Shown here one piece after another: positions 38,215-49,665 of a stretch of 64,000 bases of DNA. Made by a program: the position numbers and the translations under genes. The stretch is from NCBI GenBank assembly GCA_018389105.1, contig JACATO010000052.1:1426001-1490000 (forward strand). Direction: 5' to 3'. The first letter of the stretch is position 1. Each line of letters starts with the position of its first letter. The notes below the pieces were generated by a model. It was given only the letters and a program-made list of their open reading frames with translations, searched no databases and was not told the origin of the DNA. Source of the stretch: Nautilus pompilius. Its lineage: Eukaryota; Mollusca; Cephalopoda; Nautilida; Nautilidae.

Positions 38215-38283
38215 GGGAAAAGGAACTTGCTCTTGTCGTCCACTGAATCCGATCACATGGGCTCCATAACGTATACTTTTTGA
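38215..38283 (+). CDS. Weak alternative exon candidate
   Basis: A good acceptor (TTGTTGTTTTCTGGTTTTCAG) precedes a phase-0 frame of 22 codons, starting GKRNLLLSSTESDH, that ends in TGA at 38,281-38,283. Phase agrees with the donor at 35,439. A 149-codon minus-strand frame (37,847-38,296) covers the same DNA, has no recognised domain and may be accidental. An ATG at 38,323 opens another short plus-strand frame. Coding status is unproven. Confidence 0.25.
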   Translation, partial: GKRNLLLSSTESDHMGSITYTF

Positions 38284-38803
38284 GCGACTGTGCCAAATCC
38301 CAAGCAAAGGACTGCTGGCAGCATGGGATCTAAAGACCTCAGAGACAACAGTTTCCTGCTGGAGAAAACCAGCTGCAACTCGCCCAACCGTAGGACAAAA
38401 GTTAGTGAAGTAATATCACTCTGTTTCTTTCAAGGAATTTTGAATTTATTTTAATTCGTTTTGTAGGTTATTCTTATCATTGGGTGATAGGTTCAGAAAA
38501 ATGTCCCTCAACACAAAAAAAACAATAAGCTGCTTTAGATAAATGTCCAAATAAACAAAAATTTTACTGTACAGGTTGGGCCCCTTTTTTTCTTTTTAAA
38601 AAAATATTAATCATGAAGATTTGAGATGTCTAAGGAAATATGAGCTTTAGGTCTGAATCACATTTGGGCAGGTAAAACCTGTAATTTATCTTATAGATCT
38701 GCAGTTAATAAATTCATTTCTGCAATGACAGCATCATCACCTGTGGTAATTTCTAATGTATAATATAGCATTTTGAGTTTGGTTATAGGCAGGCATTGCT
38801 ATT

Positions 38804-38811
38804 ATTTAGAG
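38804..38811 (+). other. hAT target-site duplication, left copy
   Basis: ATTTAGAG, directly abutting the left terminal inverted repeat. It is identical to the 8 bp following the right terminus at 40,940-40,947. Eight base pairs is the diagnostic hAT length. Confidence 0.95.
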
Positions 38812-39088
38812 CAGTGGTTCTCAAACTGGGGGTCGTGGACCCTCCACCCCATGGGGAGGTTGCAATTGTCCTAGAGGGGGTGGGTGGGTGGTCGTGAAAT
38901 TTTTTAAAAATATCACCTCAGGCATGATAATCGAGCTTGGACTTTTGAGCTTATGAATCAGTTTTCCACCTGCTTCCTTTCCTTTTCTTAGCAGAGGCAC
39001 AAGGGTTCTATAAGCCGCCAACAATATTGTATTATTTATGTTATAGAACACTATTTTGAAATGAACTTTTATTGTATAAACTCACATT

Positions 39089-39666
39089 CAGTGACGTTGG
39101 AAAGTGAAATAAAAAGAGCGAAAGAAATAAAGTAACACATTCATATTTCTGGGGGCTACTGAATTGAAGAAAACTCAAAGAAATGTATTTATATTTCACA
39201 TATTTCAAAGTCAGTCTGAAACAACAACAATAATTATTATTAAACAAACATGTGTTTGGAAAATTTGGTGAAGATATTTTATTATTAAACGACACGAGTT
39301 TCCGCCGCATATGTTTGGAAGCTGGAGGCAGTTGAAAATTCTAAAGACAAGGACGGTGTGTGCAATATGCAGGGAACTGAAGAGGACTTAATAAATTCAT
39401 ATCTGGTCGAATTCCGGTAGAGGTCCAAACCACATCCTGAAAACTTCTTCGCTAAATTTGTAGAGTTACATTGATCTGGCCTCTCAGCACTATCCAGCAA
39501 TCTGGTGAATAGAAAACAAGAGCATAACTTCCAGCTTCCAAACATATGCGGTTGTTGTTTAAGAATAAAATATCCTTACCAACTTTTTCTAGAAATATGA
39601 ATGTTATTTCCAGTTTATTTCTTTCATTTTTTTTTATTTAATAAATTTCACTTTCCAACGTCACTG
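39089..39666. repeat. Nested inverted-repeat (foldback-like) structure
   Basis: Perfect 22-bp inverted termini begin with CAGTGACGTTGGAAAG at 39,089 and end with the complementary sequence at 39,666. Further inward the arms continue to match imperfectly. ACATTCATATTTCT (about 39,136) pairs with its complement near 39,590-39,603. CCGCATATGTTTGGAAGCTGG (39,305-39,325) pairs with 39,529-39,549. The arms are thus over 200 bp long with a central loop of about 200 bp. No flanking target duplication is visible. It lies where the N-terminal BED zinc-finger region of the hAT transposase should be, so it either disrupted that region or is an internal rearrangement. Confidence 0.8.
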
Positions 39667-39859
39667 GCAGGGGGAATTTCCTGATTTCACTTTTGTCCCA
39701 GTCATCAGCCAAATGATTACCACGTATATGGTATTGGTCATATGACTAACTATTATCGGATATTGGTGATCGATTGACACTGAAACTTCGATAGTCGGGT
39801 TTGACTTCTCTCGGAAATATTCGTGTCTCTCTGCCGGTGTGGTGTGCAGTACTATATCC

Positions 39860-40690
39860 ATAGTCTTTAGGCTGTCTGTAGAAGAATGCCTGGAAACAAG
39901 TCAGGCAGACTTAGCTAACAAACCTCGAGATTTTTTCATTCGAAGAAGAGATGAAATGAAACAACAAAACGTGAGTCTAGTTAAATATGTAACTGTCCCT
40001 TCGAAATCACTTTTAGCCTTTTATCAAGTTGCACACAGAATTGCTCAGTGCAAAAGGCCCCACACAATTGGAAAAGATTTAATTCTTCCAGCAGCTATTG
40101 AAATGGTTACAACTATGTTGGGGGAGTCTGGTGCCAAACAGCTCTTAAGTATCCCTTTGTCGATGACACTGTTTCCTGCTAATTTGGAGATACAGCAGAG
40201 GATCTAAATGAGCAACTAATTGAAAAGATGAGAAAAAAACCATTTGCCATTCAGATAGATGAGGCCACAGATAGCGCTAAGGATGCTCATTTAATAACAT
40301 ACGTTAGATTCGTTGAAAAGGGCAAATAAATGAGGATTTATTATTCTGAAAAGAAATTACAAGGACGAATAAAGCTGAGGACCTTTTCGGTATTATTGAT
40401 GGCTATATTGATGCAAATCTCTTCTTAGAGTGGTCAAACTGTGTGGGGGATATGCACTGATGGAGCACGCTCTATGTCAGGCTGTCACAGAGGACTTCAG
40501 GCTTTAATACGCCGAAAATCTAGTGCTATTTGGACACACTGTATGATTCATAAGCAAGCTCCTGCTTTGAAAGATTTGAGCCCAGCATTGGAGAAGGTTC
40601 TACAAACAACTATAAATGTTGTGAACTATTTTAAAAAAAAAAGGGGGGGCTGTAAAGGCGAGGTTTCATGAAGAGATGGGTGCTGAGATT
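39860..40690 (+). pseudogene. hAT (Buster-like) transposase, frameshifted and truncated
   Basis: The remnant begins with the tail of a BED-type region (ADLANKPRDFFIRRRDEMKQQ). It then has YQVAHRIAQCKRPHTIGKDL and MLGESGAKQLLSIPLS, which are characteristic of the ZBED5/ZMYM/FAM200 hAT lineage. A frameshift near 40,160 moves the frame to AEDLNEQLIEKMRKKPFAIQ followed by IDEATDS, which holds the first catalytic Asp. More shifts lead to ICTDGARSMSGCHRGLQALI, the second acidic block, then IWTHCMIHKQ and ALEKVLQTTINVVNYFK. After 40,690 the C-terminal insertion and dimerisation domain is missing. It is inactive, lying on the same strand as the host gene candidate. Confidence 0.9.
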
Positions 40691-40939
40691 TCAGTTTGTT
40701 TTCTATGTTGTTATTACAACAACAAAGAAAAATATTGAATGCATGCAATTTGCCCATATGTTCATGAACTGTAATTGAATTAGTTAAAAACAATATTTTT
40801 TAATCACTACTCCTGTCTGTATATCCATCTCTTGCTGAACCCTAACCCCGACGAAATCAGTTTTATTCATGCAAAGGGGTCCCAAAAATTCATTTATCAT
40901 TTTAGGGGATTGTGATATTGCAGAGTTTGAGAACCTCTG

Positions 40940-40947
40940 ATTTAGAG
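40940..40947 (+). other. hAT target-site duplication, right copy
   Basis: ATTTAGAG, identical to 38,804-38,811. Confidence 0.95.
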
Positions 40948-41099
40948 ATGTGCGCGTGCGTGTTATATTAAGTATATGTATTATAATGATAGGTTACTGA
41001 TATTATTTAATGTAAACTGCTTATACTATGATAATGTAGTTTTTAATAATGGTGGATTACATATTATCTAGTTTTAGTCACTTTTTTTCCTTTTTTCAG

Positions 41100-41855
41100 A
41101 TTTGGAATCTGCCTGACATGGTCGAAGGGTTATTTCCCTTGAATAAGGATGTAGATCAGATTTGTGTTAGACTTCAGAAGGTGAACAATCTGTGGGGAAG
41201 ACCAGCAGTAGCCAGACTAATAGAACTGTTTCCGGTTGTTGGCGAATATTTGTGCATAAAACAGCTCAACAAAGCGAAAGATATTTACTCTAAAATGAAG
41301 AAAGTTTACAATAAATCACGCAAAATGAAGAGGAAACAAACAAAAGCCAGGGGCAGGGACGTCTTTCTGAACAAACCTTTTAATTTTTTTAAAGTTAAAG
41401 ATGCAGGGATGTTTTGTTATGGAGCCCGCACACTGGTGATGAAGAGGGGGCCCCTTAATGGCACTCTTCCGCTGGCAGTTTCGTTGGTTGACAGTAAACC
41501 AGTTCTTTTGAAGGAGTCCTTTACCGAGGCAAGGGAGCTACAGGTTTATAATGCTGACGTTAAGCCACTGGCAGCCCTCAGTTGTGCAGCAGTCAGTGAT
41601 AAACCTGAACCAGTGGAAATCGAGCTGCTAAGAAATGTTATGAATCTTGAGAGGAGACTGGAGAAGTTGGGTGATCTACTTTTGGAGAAAAATAAGATTA
41701 TTAAGAGACTTCAAGCCAGGCTTCACCGGTCAGATGTGAAGGAGAAAGCCTTATCGAGGAAGGTAGACAGGCTTAGAGAAAAACTCATTCGGAATATACA
41801 CAAAATGGAAAATCGTGCAGGAGCCAGCCGTAAATTATTGCAACAGCAGCAATAA
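41100..41855 (+). CDS. Terminal exon, unknown basic coiled-coil protein
   Basis: The acceptor CTTTTTTTCCTTTTTTCAG ends at 41,099. The open frame continues upstream to an ATG at 41,049, but the 17 extra codons translate the polypyrimidine tract, so I start at the acceptor, phase 0. The 251 codons begin IWNLPDMVEGLFPLNKDVDQ. Around residues 35-85 is a region with repeated Lys/Arg (AKDIYSKMKKVYNKSRKMKR, then KQTKARGRDVFLNKPFNFF). Residues 185-245 form a Leu/Glu/Lys/Arg-rich coiled coil (LRNVMNLERRLEKLGDLLLE and onward). It ends with QQQQ. Normal codon composition, one long frame and a poly(A) signal at 41,967 support a real gene. I do not recognise the family; a domesticated transposon protein is possible. 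Confidence 0.7.
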   Translation: MWNLPDMVEGLFPLNKDVDQICVRLQKVNNLWGRPAVARLIELFPVVGEYLCIKQLNKAKDIYSKMKKVYNKSRKMKRKQTKARGRDVFLNKPFNFFKVKDAGMFCYGARTLVMKRGPLNGTLPLAVSLVDSKPVLLKESFTEARELQVYNADVKPLAALSCAAVSDKPEPVEIELLRNVMNLERRLEKLGDLLLEKNKIIKRLQARLHRSDVKEKALSRKVDRLREKLIRNIHKMENRAGASRKLLQQQQ

Positions 41856-41966
41856 AAATTAGTATTGAAGAAGTTCCCAAAACATGTCTTTATTGCATAA
41901 TGATTTTCAGCTGATCTGCAGTATGTACACACTTACTGAAGACTTTTCTGTTCTGTGTAGTAAGAC

Positions 41967-41972
41967 AATAAA
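41967..41972 (+). terminator. Poly(A) signal of the plus-strand gene
   Basis: AATAAA lies 112 bp after the stop codon. It is followed within 30 bp by a GT/T-rich stretch (TTGCTTGTTTTATTTATTTTG), the usual downstream element. Another AATAAA overlaps the stop at 41,850-41,856. Confidence 0.6.
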
Positions 41973-41989
41973 GCATTAGAGTATATTGC

Positions 41990-44900
41990 TTGTTTTATTT
42001 ATTTTGAGGCCTGTCAAAATCTCTCATTAAGTGAATGGTGTACTTCCTCCCTTGTATTAATCTTGTGACATGCACAGGGCACATCATTCATCACTGAGCA
42101 GTACATCATCTATCAGATCTGAGGTCAAATCTTGTACCAGCTTGGTCAAATATTTGTCATTGCAAGAGATACTCAGTCCAGCTGAATTGAGCCCTCAAGT
42201 GCTGTGTATAACAGGCCTGAGTCTGCGACATTACATACATTCTCTAATTATGGTCTTTCTGGCACTACTGGTTGAAGTCATTCCCACAGTTTGTTGATCT
42301 GTGAATCAAGATCAGAACAAGTTAATTGAGCTGGCATTGTCACTGTGTCAAATAACCTTAGCATTATTATCAGAATCGCAGCAAATGTGACTCTGACCCA
42401 AGTAACAGTTTTTCATATGGCCAGCCTCTTGGTGAGCTCTATATGTACAAAACATTATTATATAGTGCACATGTGATAGCAGACAACATAATAAAGTGCA
42501 AGAACAAATGACCAATACCATTACTTTTCATTGGGAATAAAATTGAAAATGCTACATTTCTTTTTTGTGTTCATATTCTGTAATGAGTTTTTTTAACTGC
42601 TTTACTTGCTTACCTCTGGAAATAAACATTGTACAAGAATCTAAACTGTTAACAACCTGCAGATACCATATGACGGACAATCTGAATAAAATAATATCAA
42701 ATCCTCTTACTGACATCAGAACCACATGGCTGGATCCTAATGCCACCAGCAACAGACAAATGGCAGTGAAAAGTCAATTTTCCAATGGTCGGATTTTCTA
42801 ACCTCTCAGATACCTGGAGGAATCTTTGGGGCAGATGTAGCCTGCAGGAAAACCAAAGATCAGTCATTCCTTCACCAAGCTGGGTGGCATTGCAGCAGGA
42901 CTGCTACTGAATTCTTCGACCAGCTGTGGCTGGTTTTCCCCTCAGTTCCACCTGCCCGAGTGCACCGGTCCCACAAATCTTGTTAGCAGAGTATATTTTA
43001 TCCTCAAAGGAAAATCCACATTACTACTTCACAAGTCTGGCTTATGAAGGAATTAGTTTCAAGATTTATCTTATATGAGGGAAAAATCCGGTTGATTATG
43101 TACCAACAGAATTAAAAAAAAAAAATATGGATTCTTATTGTTGATGCACCATACTAGAGAGAGAGAGAGAACATAATTGCATGGCCTTTTTTCACCACCT
43201 GAAAACAGTTTTTCAGTTACAGTTGAGAGAAACGTTCATGGATTGTGCAGTTTAGTTTTGCAACATTAACCGAATTTCTTCAACTTTGTGATATAGATGG
43301 CGAGATTCCGTACTGAGTTGTGGTGATAATTTTTTTTTCGAAATATTTAATGTAGACCAAATGAGCAGTTTAAACTAGTTAATAACCTCCTACAGATTCT
43401 GCTGGGGACATGTAGTGAGTTAGGGCAGTCAGTGATGAAATGTGACGGGACGGTGCCACAGACTGGCAAGGAATCGTCTCATAAGTTGACTGATGAACTA
43501 GTTCAGACCTGCTAACCTATTGAAGGACAAATCAGTGCTAAATGTATTTTCTCATGAAATGCAAATCATCAGCAAGGAAGGTTACTGCGCTAGCCAGTCT
43601 GTGTGTTTGGTGCCACTTTAAATAATACAGTCAAACATATTCTGAATTACCATTGTCTATATCCATCATCCAGAATATTAATAAATTTAAGTCTTGTACC
43701 TGAAAAATGCAAATGTATGTCATGCAAGTTCTTACAGTTCTGCCAAGACTTGCAACAGAGAATTTAAGAAAATGTAACTAAAGCCATTACCCAGAGACTT
43801 GATTTCCACGTGAAAAGTCATTAAGTTTTCAAAATAACTGAATTGTGCACACACAATCTAGCCCTCTTTACTCACAATACTCATTAATGTTCTCCTGTAA
43901 CCTTCAGCAAAATATTTTTGAGGTTTCAAAATTTTATATACAATGACTGTCCCTCTTATTAACCAAAATTAAAACTGAATGGTAACAGAACTAATCTATG
44001 AAAAATTTTGGTCATCTGGTCGGATTCCTAAAAAATTCTACTCAAGTTTTCGCAATTTGTGATGTTTCCACGTCTCTCGTCAGATTTTATCATGAACGTA
44101 AAGTGTTTGGGAGAGAGATGTTACACTATTGAGATGCCATGTAATAGTAGGATGAATATAAGGTGCTACATCATGTTTAGCATTTCTAATGTCTCGTTTT
44201 CAATAATCCCAAACTCGATTTCTTTATTATTCACCGTTAACTCTTTCCTTAAATTCCAAAAAAAAAAAGTCTTCAAGGAAATGTACTTAACCTTGTAACA
44301 AAATTCTAGTTTTATTAACCGAAAATATGTTAATGTAAAGGAGTTTGCTGGTGTTAGCTGTTTCTATTGTGTCACAATTCACACAAGTTCTTGATAGCTC
44401 AGTTGGCTTTTTCTCCTTTAAACATCTATTAAAATAACAAAACCTGACACCCACATGAATTAATAAACACTTTATTAACTTTGATTTCTTTTGTACCACA
44501 CCACCACAATCATGCTTAGAATTTGAAAAGAATCTGTCACAGAAACAATGACAACCCTATGTCCAAATATACTAACACCGGGAGGGTGAGAGCAGTATCG
44601 GCTACTCTGGCCCTCGCTACAACTGCCCTGCTCCCCTGGTTCTCACATCAGTAAGTAAATCAAAAAGAAAACCCATGTCAAAGTACCACGGAACAGAAGA
44701 AATATCTTACATATCTTTGGTTTTACAGGTCTTTGCTGCTAATGGTTAAATCTAAATTTCAAACAACTTATGCATCAGCTAGGAATTAAAAAAATGATTA
44801 TTATTTGGAAATACACACTTTTCTGATTATTCTCAAGTTTATTACTACTTTAAAATACATGTCTGACTATTGTAGTTTGTCTCTTGTCTACTCAACTTTG

Positions 44901-47355
44901 CACACACACACACCATGCACTAATTATTTATTCCTTCATCTCTACTGATTTCACTGTTGAAGTAAAGCTGCCAGAGATAAATTGTTTTTTTTTTGGTATG
45001 AAAAAAGAACAAATAGCAAGAGATAAGTGAAGTTTAAGAAAACGAAAACGTTTTAAATGAGATTGAAAACGCAAATAATTAGAAACTGATTCTACAGTTA
45101 GGTATTCGTGTGGTAAATGCAACTTAATTATCAAAATATTCTAATATTTCTATGAGGAAAACGACAATCAACATTATTACTGAATTTAAAACTAGCGCAA
45201 CAATGTTGCACTGTTTTCAATAAAACTAACACAATTTAGGATACATAACACACATGATCCACCTATAACCACAGCAAATTCTCAATCATTTTTAAAAACT
45301 TGTTTAGTTACATTTAGGACATGTTGAACTTTTATTTAATTTATACTACTTAAAAACCACATACCATTTTATAGCAATAATAAGACGATTCAAACCCACC
45401 ACTACGCTGTGTATGCAAAAGGATGCTATAAAAATTTATTAAAAAATTCAAAATATAAAGTTGAAAAATGGTGAAATGTTTTGTCATTTGAATAATGGAA
45501 ACAATTTATTTATACTTTTTGCTATCTTAATTTTGTTTTCACCAAGAGACAGATGGTCATTTGTTAATGGAACAATGGATGTTGATGATGATTGTAAACT
45601 AATCTAATTTTATGAAAGATACTGATTCTAGCTGTGGTAAAACAGTTTAGTAGCAGTCTTAAAGATTATTTAAATTTTGAATTGAAGACATTTCCTATCT
45701 ACAGGTATAGTACTCTGACACTGGGTTTCCAATCAACTTCAACCCATCCAACAAGGGGAAATAGTCCATTATTTTATTTTAAAAAAAAGACAATAGTTGG
45801 ATTGAAGGAACTCTTCAAATAACATACAGTAACAGTTCTTTAATGAAAGTTCTGATAAAATGTGTAGGTTATCTCCCCTCAACTGCTTCAGTTAAGAGAG
45901 CAAAGAAAATCCAGGCTGGGAGAGCAGATAGGCAGTTAGTTAGTTCCTTTCCTGGTGAACATAACCACAAACAAGTTGGCAATAAGTAATACAATGGTCA
46001 TACAATCCTCTCAACACCCTACCAAACATACTGACTAAGTGACTTGTGTCTGGGTCAACAATTACAGACTGGAGGACACCTGGTGGGGTAGGTGACTGAC
46101 TCGGACAAAGACAACATGTGATACAACTCTAGAATTCATCTACTTTAAACCTAACAGTTGTAATACCAACAACCTATTGTGAAATAGTGTTATATATGTA
46201 TTTTTTAAAAATGTATGAATAAATATTGGCAGGGTACAGACTGTGGGTGCCATTTTAACTGATTGGCAATTTCTTTTTTGTTTCTTTTTGGACTGTTTTA
46301 TGAATACAGAAGTATAAAAGATTTTAAAAAAAAGGACATTTGATCAGGAATGCTGCCATTTTAAGCCTCATGGTTACTGAAATGTTCTGTGTCAATAAAA
46401 AATCTAAAAATGGATGTTTCACTTATTTTACATAGTTTGAAATTGTTTTCTACAAAGCACAAATGGGACATTCTCTTATTGGCGATGGTATTGTTTTTTT
46501 TTTTTAAATTATTTTTCACAAATAAAGTTTTCTTTGAGAACAAAACAAAAAAAAAACAACCTCTCAGAATGAGATTTTCCATTTAGACCCTAACATTACT
46601 GACTTTGGGCCAATTTAGGAGCGAGTTCCTTGTATCATTTCAAGGAACAATTCCAGATTGTAGGTGTACATTTGGAAAGTTTTAAAATCTGAAACAAAAA
46701 CAAAACACAAACCACCAGCTATGACTCTCATATTGTAAGTATCTGGTTCATCAATTGGGCATTTTCACCACCATTTATGATTTCTTTTCATCTCAGAAAA
46801 TATCACAAATCATAACAAGCCACGTCTAGTGGAGTAACTGAATCATTAGATATGTAGTATCCAAAACAATCCCTGGTGTTTAATCAATAGCTCAGTTACT
46901 GGTATCTGCAGTTCTCCTCTAATCTTTTGTCTGCGAGTATTTTAGACTTGGTGCTACCCATCAAATCTCTGTGGTCTACTTCAAGACTTGCAGTTAAATA
47001 TGAAAAGCAGCGCATTAACAGACAGTACTGCGATTTAGCAAATTAAATTATTCAGAATTGTCTTTTAATTTTTATATTTGACAAACATTTTGTTGATGAC
47101 TCATCAAAGTTCAAAACATGAAATAGGAGCAGCAACCAGATTAAAAGGTGGTTGTTGTTTTGTTAAAGAGAGAGAGAGAGAGAGACAGCAACAGTGATTT
47201 CGCTTCTTTTGCAAATGCATTAAAAATCCAGGAAGGTGTCAGAACAAATTTGCGCAAGGATGTCAGCAGGAAGCAGAAAAGTTAGCACCAAAGAGAGATG
47301 ACGACACAGAGTACATGGCTTGTTCCCAGTAGATCCCCGAGTACACAGGTGGGGG
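41990..47355. other. AT-rich intergenic stretch, no supported gene
   Basis: No convincing exon. Open frames of 60-80 codons (for example 42,070-42,297 and 42,565-42,801) have no recognisable domains. A moderately GC-rich patch at 42,790-42,990 translates in several broken pieces and may be an old repeat. Small (GA)n tracts occur at about 43,156-43,170 and 47,167-47,186, and (CA)n near 44,902. Confidence 0.5.
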
Positions 47356-47529
47356 TCATTGGTCCATTGTCAGAGTGAGAACACCACCAGCCCAGAGCTG
47401 GAGCGAAATCACGAGCGAGTCAGCTGAACGATGATTGAGGTCAATGTTCGGGCGGAGCGGAGGGGAATCCAGTTTTCTTGGGACGAGGTCCAGTCCGACT
47501 GATTCTGGAAATTGACCAGCTTGGCGTTT
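47356..47529 (-). CDS. Candidate alternative terminal exon, minus strand
   Basis: This GC-richer island stands out in AT-rich DNA. On the minus strand, after an acceptor-like CTTTACTTGTATTGAAAAG, a frame runs 57 codons to TGA (KRQAGQFPESVGLDLVPRKL at the start, LTLTMDQ at the end). It is phase 0 and so compatible with a hypothetical donor at the end of the DUSP8/16 exon (ATCCAG|GTATCA, about 57,570). A second minus frame is also open for over 40 codons, which weakens the coding case. It could be an alternative 3' exon, an exon of another minus-strand gene, or chance. Confidence 0.25.
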   Translation of the reverse strand, partial: KRQAGQFPESVGLDLVPRKLDSPPLRPNIDLNHRSADSLVISLQLWAGGVLTLTMDQ

Positions 47530-49145
47530 CTTTTCAATACAAGTAAAGAAAATTGTTTTGTCATTCAGACCATTCTTGCTTTTATAATTTAAAAAAAAAA
47601 TAAAAAGAGAATGACAATAACAACTTAGTATAGCCCTATATCAACAATAATAAAACTTTTGTATTAAAAATAAAATACACTGTACACAAATAACCTATAG
47701 ACACTGTACATTGTGGCTTTTTCCAATCTTTTATCTGTGGGGGAAAAAAAAACCTGTTAAACAAAACAGATGAGCTGTTCCTACTGTTGTGGCCACCGCT
47801 GACTGAAAGACTTCTGGCTAACACCAACCTAACTGCACTTCACTATATTTTACCTGTTGTTGTACCCCCTCCCTGCGGACAGTTATCACCAATATGATTG
47901 TTAGCATAGTTTAATCTATATATATAAATACACCACCACTCCCAACAACGTTAGTTTTAAGGAAGCAAACTACAGGTGTTTCATTCAACTGGTGAACAAT
48001 TTACAGATGAAGACTGCTCTCTAGAGTTTCCTCAACTCCTCTGCTTTCTAATTAGATATGTGATACGTTTTGGATTTTATACAAGTGAGCTGCGAAAACA
48101 GGCATGTCAACATAGATACATCTTTTAAGTAGTGACCTTGGTTTTATGGTTTAATGCCAAGATTTAAATTCTAATTCCACAAACTATCTCTATTTAGTGT
48201 AAATATATTATCATTTTGAACTGATTCCATTGAAATTCCCATATAACTACTATTTTATTTCTTAAAAAATAAAAAAAATTTACCTTAAATATCAAAATTC
48301 TTAAAGATTCCATAGAAATAATACAATCTCAGCAACTTATATGCATTTTGAGGAACATACTTCATGGATCACTAAATTAAAGACATACATACACATTCAA
48401 AAAACAACTATTTGCTTTTTCAATACTTTTTTTTTTGTTAGAAAAATGTATTATCCTAGCAAAAAAACCATTACAACTCTAAAACTCGTCATTAAGCCCT
48501 TTTTTATCACTTCAAGCTTTTTGCATAACTATGGACCCACCAAATTATTTCTATAAATGCTAAGTTTAGTTCATACCAAATAAAGTTGTAGTGTTCATCT
48601 GATACCATTTCTTAGTACTAATTTAATAATTGTTAGCTCTTACTATATTTGTGTGTATGTGTTAAAGGGCCTCCTTATTAATGATGATTGCTACTGCTTT
48701 GTTTGGCACCTAAAACCAAAATTCCATATGAAACAAAGCTCTCTGTTATTGCCTTTATAAAGTTGGTTACTAAAAATTGTGGAAGGAGTTGTGTGGGTGG
48801 TTGTTGAAAACCAGTTACAGAATAAAGTCAGCTGGCTCAGTCATCAACTTAAAGAAAAAAAAAACAATAACAGAGATAAGTTGCTAGTGCAAAAGTGTTG
48901 AGCAAAACCTTTCTTGACAGATAACCAATTTACTATTGACCACAATTCAGTCAGCATGTCAACTTTTACCTCCAAACAATGGTTAAGATGTTGGAATAAC
49001 TAGCAGAATAACAGCTAGAAAGCCATGGTTTAAATTTGGTAACCATAAAACAGCGATCTGGCTGGGCTAAATGACATCAGAACTACACCATGGAGCAATG
49101 TATTATGGTTATACAGTAGGTAGGTCTATAATTTTTGGTTGTAAG
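47530..49145. other. AT-rich non-coding stretch
   Basis: Nothing supported on either strand. Poly-A runs and short open frames only. Confidence 0.5.
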
Positions 49146-49149
49146 CAAT

Positions 49150-49665
49150 CATAGTATGTCAAAAGAATGGCTGAAGGACAGAGAGTTCCCTATAATTAAG
49201 CCTGGTGGTGGAATTGTGAAAATATGGGGTTGTTTTGTTGGTTATTCAGCTGTGGTTTGATAAAAATTGACAGGGATTCTCATGATATTCTGCAACCCCA
49301 TGTGTTTTCATCAGGACATCGTTTAATAAGTAATGGGCTTATACTGCAATAAGACAGCAATCCAAAGCATATTTCATAGCTCAATACCTGGCTAGGAAAG
49401 AATCAGAAAAGCTTCTTAAAATCATGGTTTTGCCTCCTGAATCTCCAGATTCAAATCCCAATGAACTTGTGTAGGATAAACTAAACTAAGGAATTAAGCT
49501 AAAAGGTCAAACTAATACTACTCAGCTATGGAACTCATTAAAAAAAAATTGGTCGGGAGGTTTACTTACAAGGTAACATTTTGAAAAGCTACACAACAGA
49601 ATATCAACATGTAAAGCAGTTATTCGTGCAAATAGTGGCTACTTTGATGAAAAAAGCTTGAATGT
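49150..49665 (+). pseudogene. Decayed Tc1/mariner transposase (C-terminal half)
   Basis: Recognisable Tc1 DDE-domain blocks on the plus strand are separated by stops and frame slips. They include IIKPGGGIVKIWGCFVGYS (equivalent of VKHGGGSVMVWGCF), then HDILQPHVFSSGHRLIS, then DSNPKHISQYLARKESEKLL, where QQDNDPKH has decayed to Q-stop-DSNPKH. Next come VLPPESPDSNPNELV (usual PPQSPDLNPIELLWD) and finally CKAVIRANSGYFDE, the usual C-terminal motif. The N-terminal DNA-binding half is not recognisable upstream, and no terminal inverted repeats were found. It differs in its C-terminal motif from the Tc1 copy at 60.4-64 kb, so it is a different subfamily. Confidence 0.85.

Larger units (their letters stand above)
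38812..40939 (+). mobile_element. hAT transposon, 2,128 bp, Buster/ZBED5-like
   Basis: The ends are CAGTGGTTCTCAAACT on the left and, reverse-complemented, CAGAGGTTCTCAAACT on the right (15 of 16 identical). Perfect 8-bp ATTTAGAG duplications flank both sides. It encodes a broken hAT transposase on the plus strand (39,860-40,690) and contains a separate 578-bp inverted-repeat structure at 39,089-39,666. The transposase is truncated and frameshifted, so the copy cannot move by itself. Its intact duplication nevertheless indicates insertion at one defined event. It sits in the intron just upstream of the terminal exon at 41,100, ending about 160 bp before the acceptor. Confidence 0.95.

Noticed and set aside
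37847-38296. 149-codon minus-strand frame
   Set aside because: No recognisable domain, overlaps a plus-strand splice candidate; insufficient evidence for a gene or transposon.
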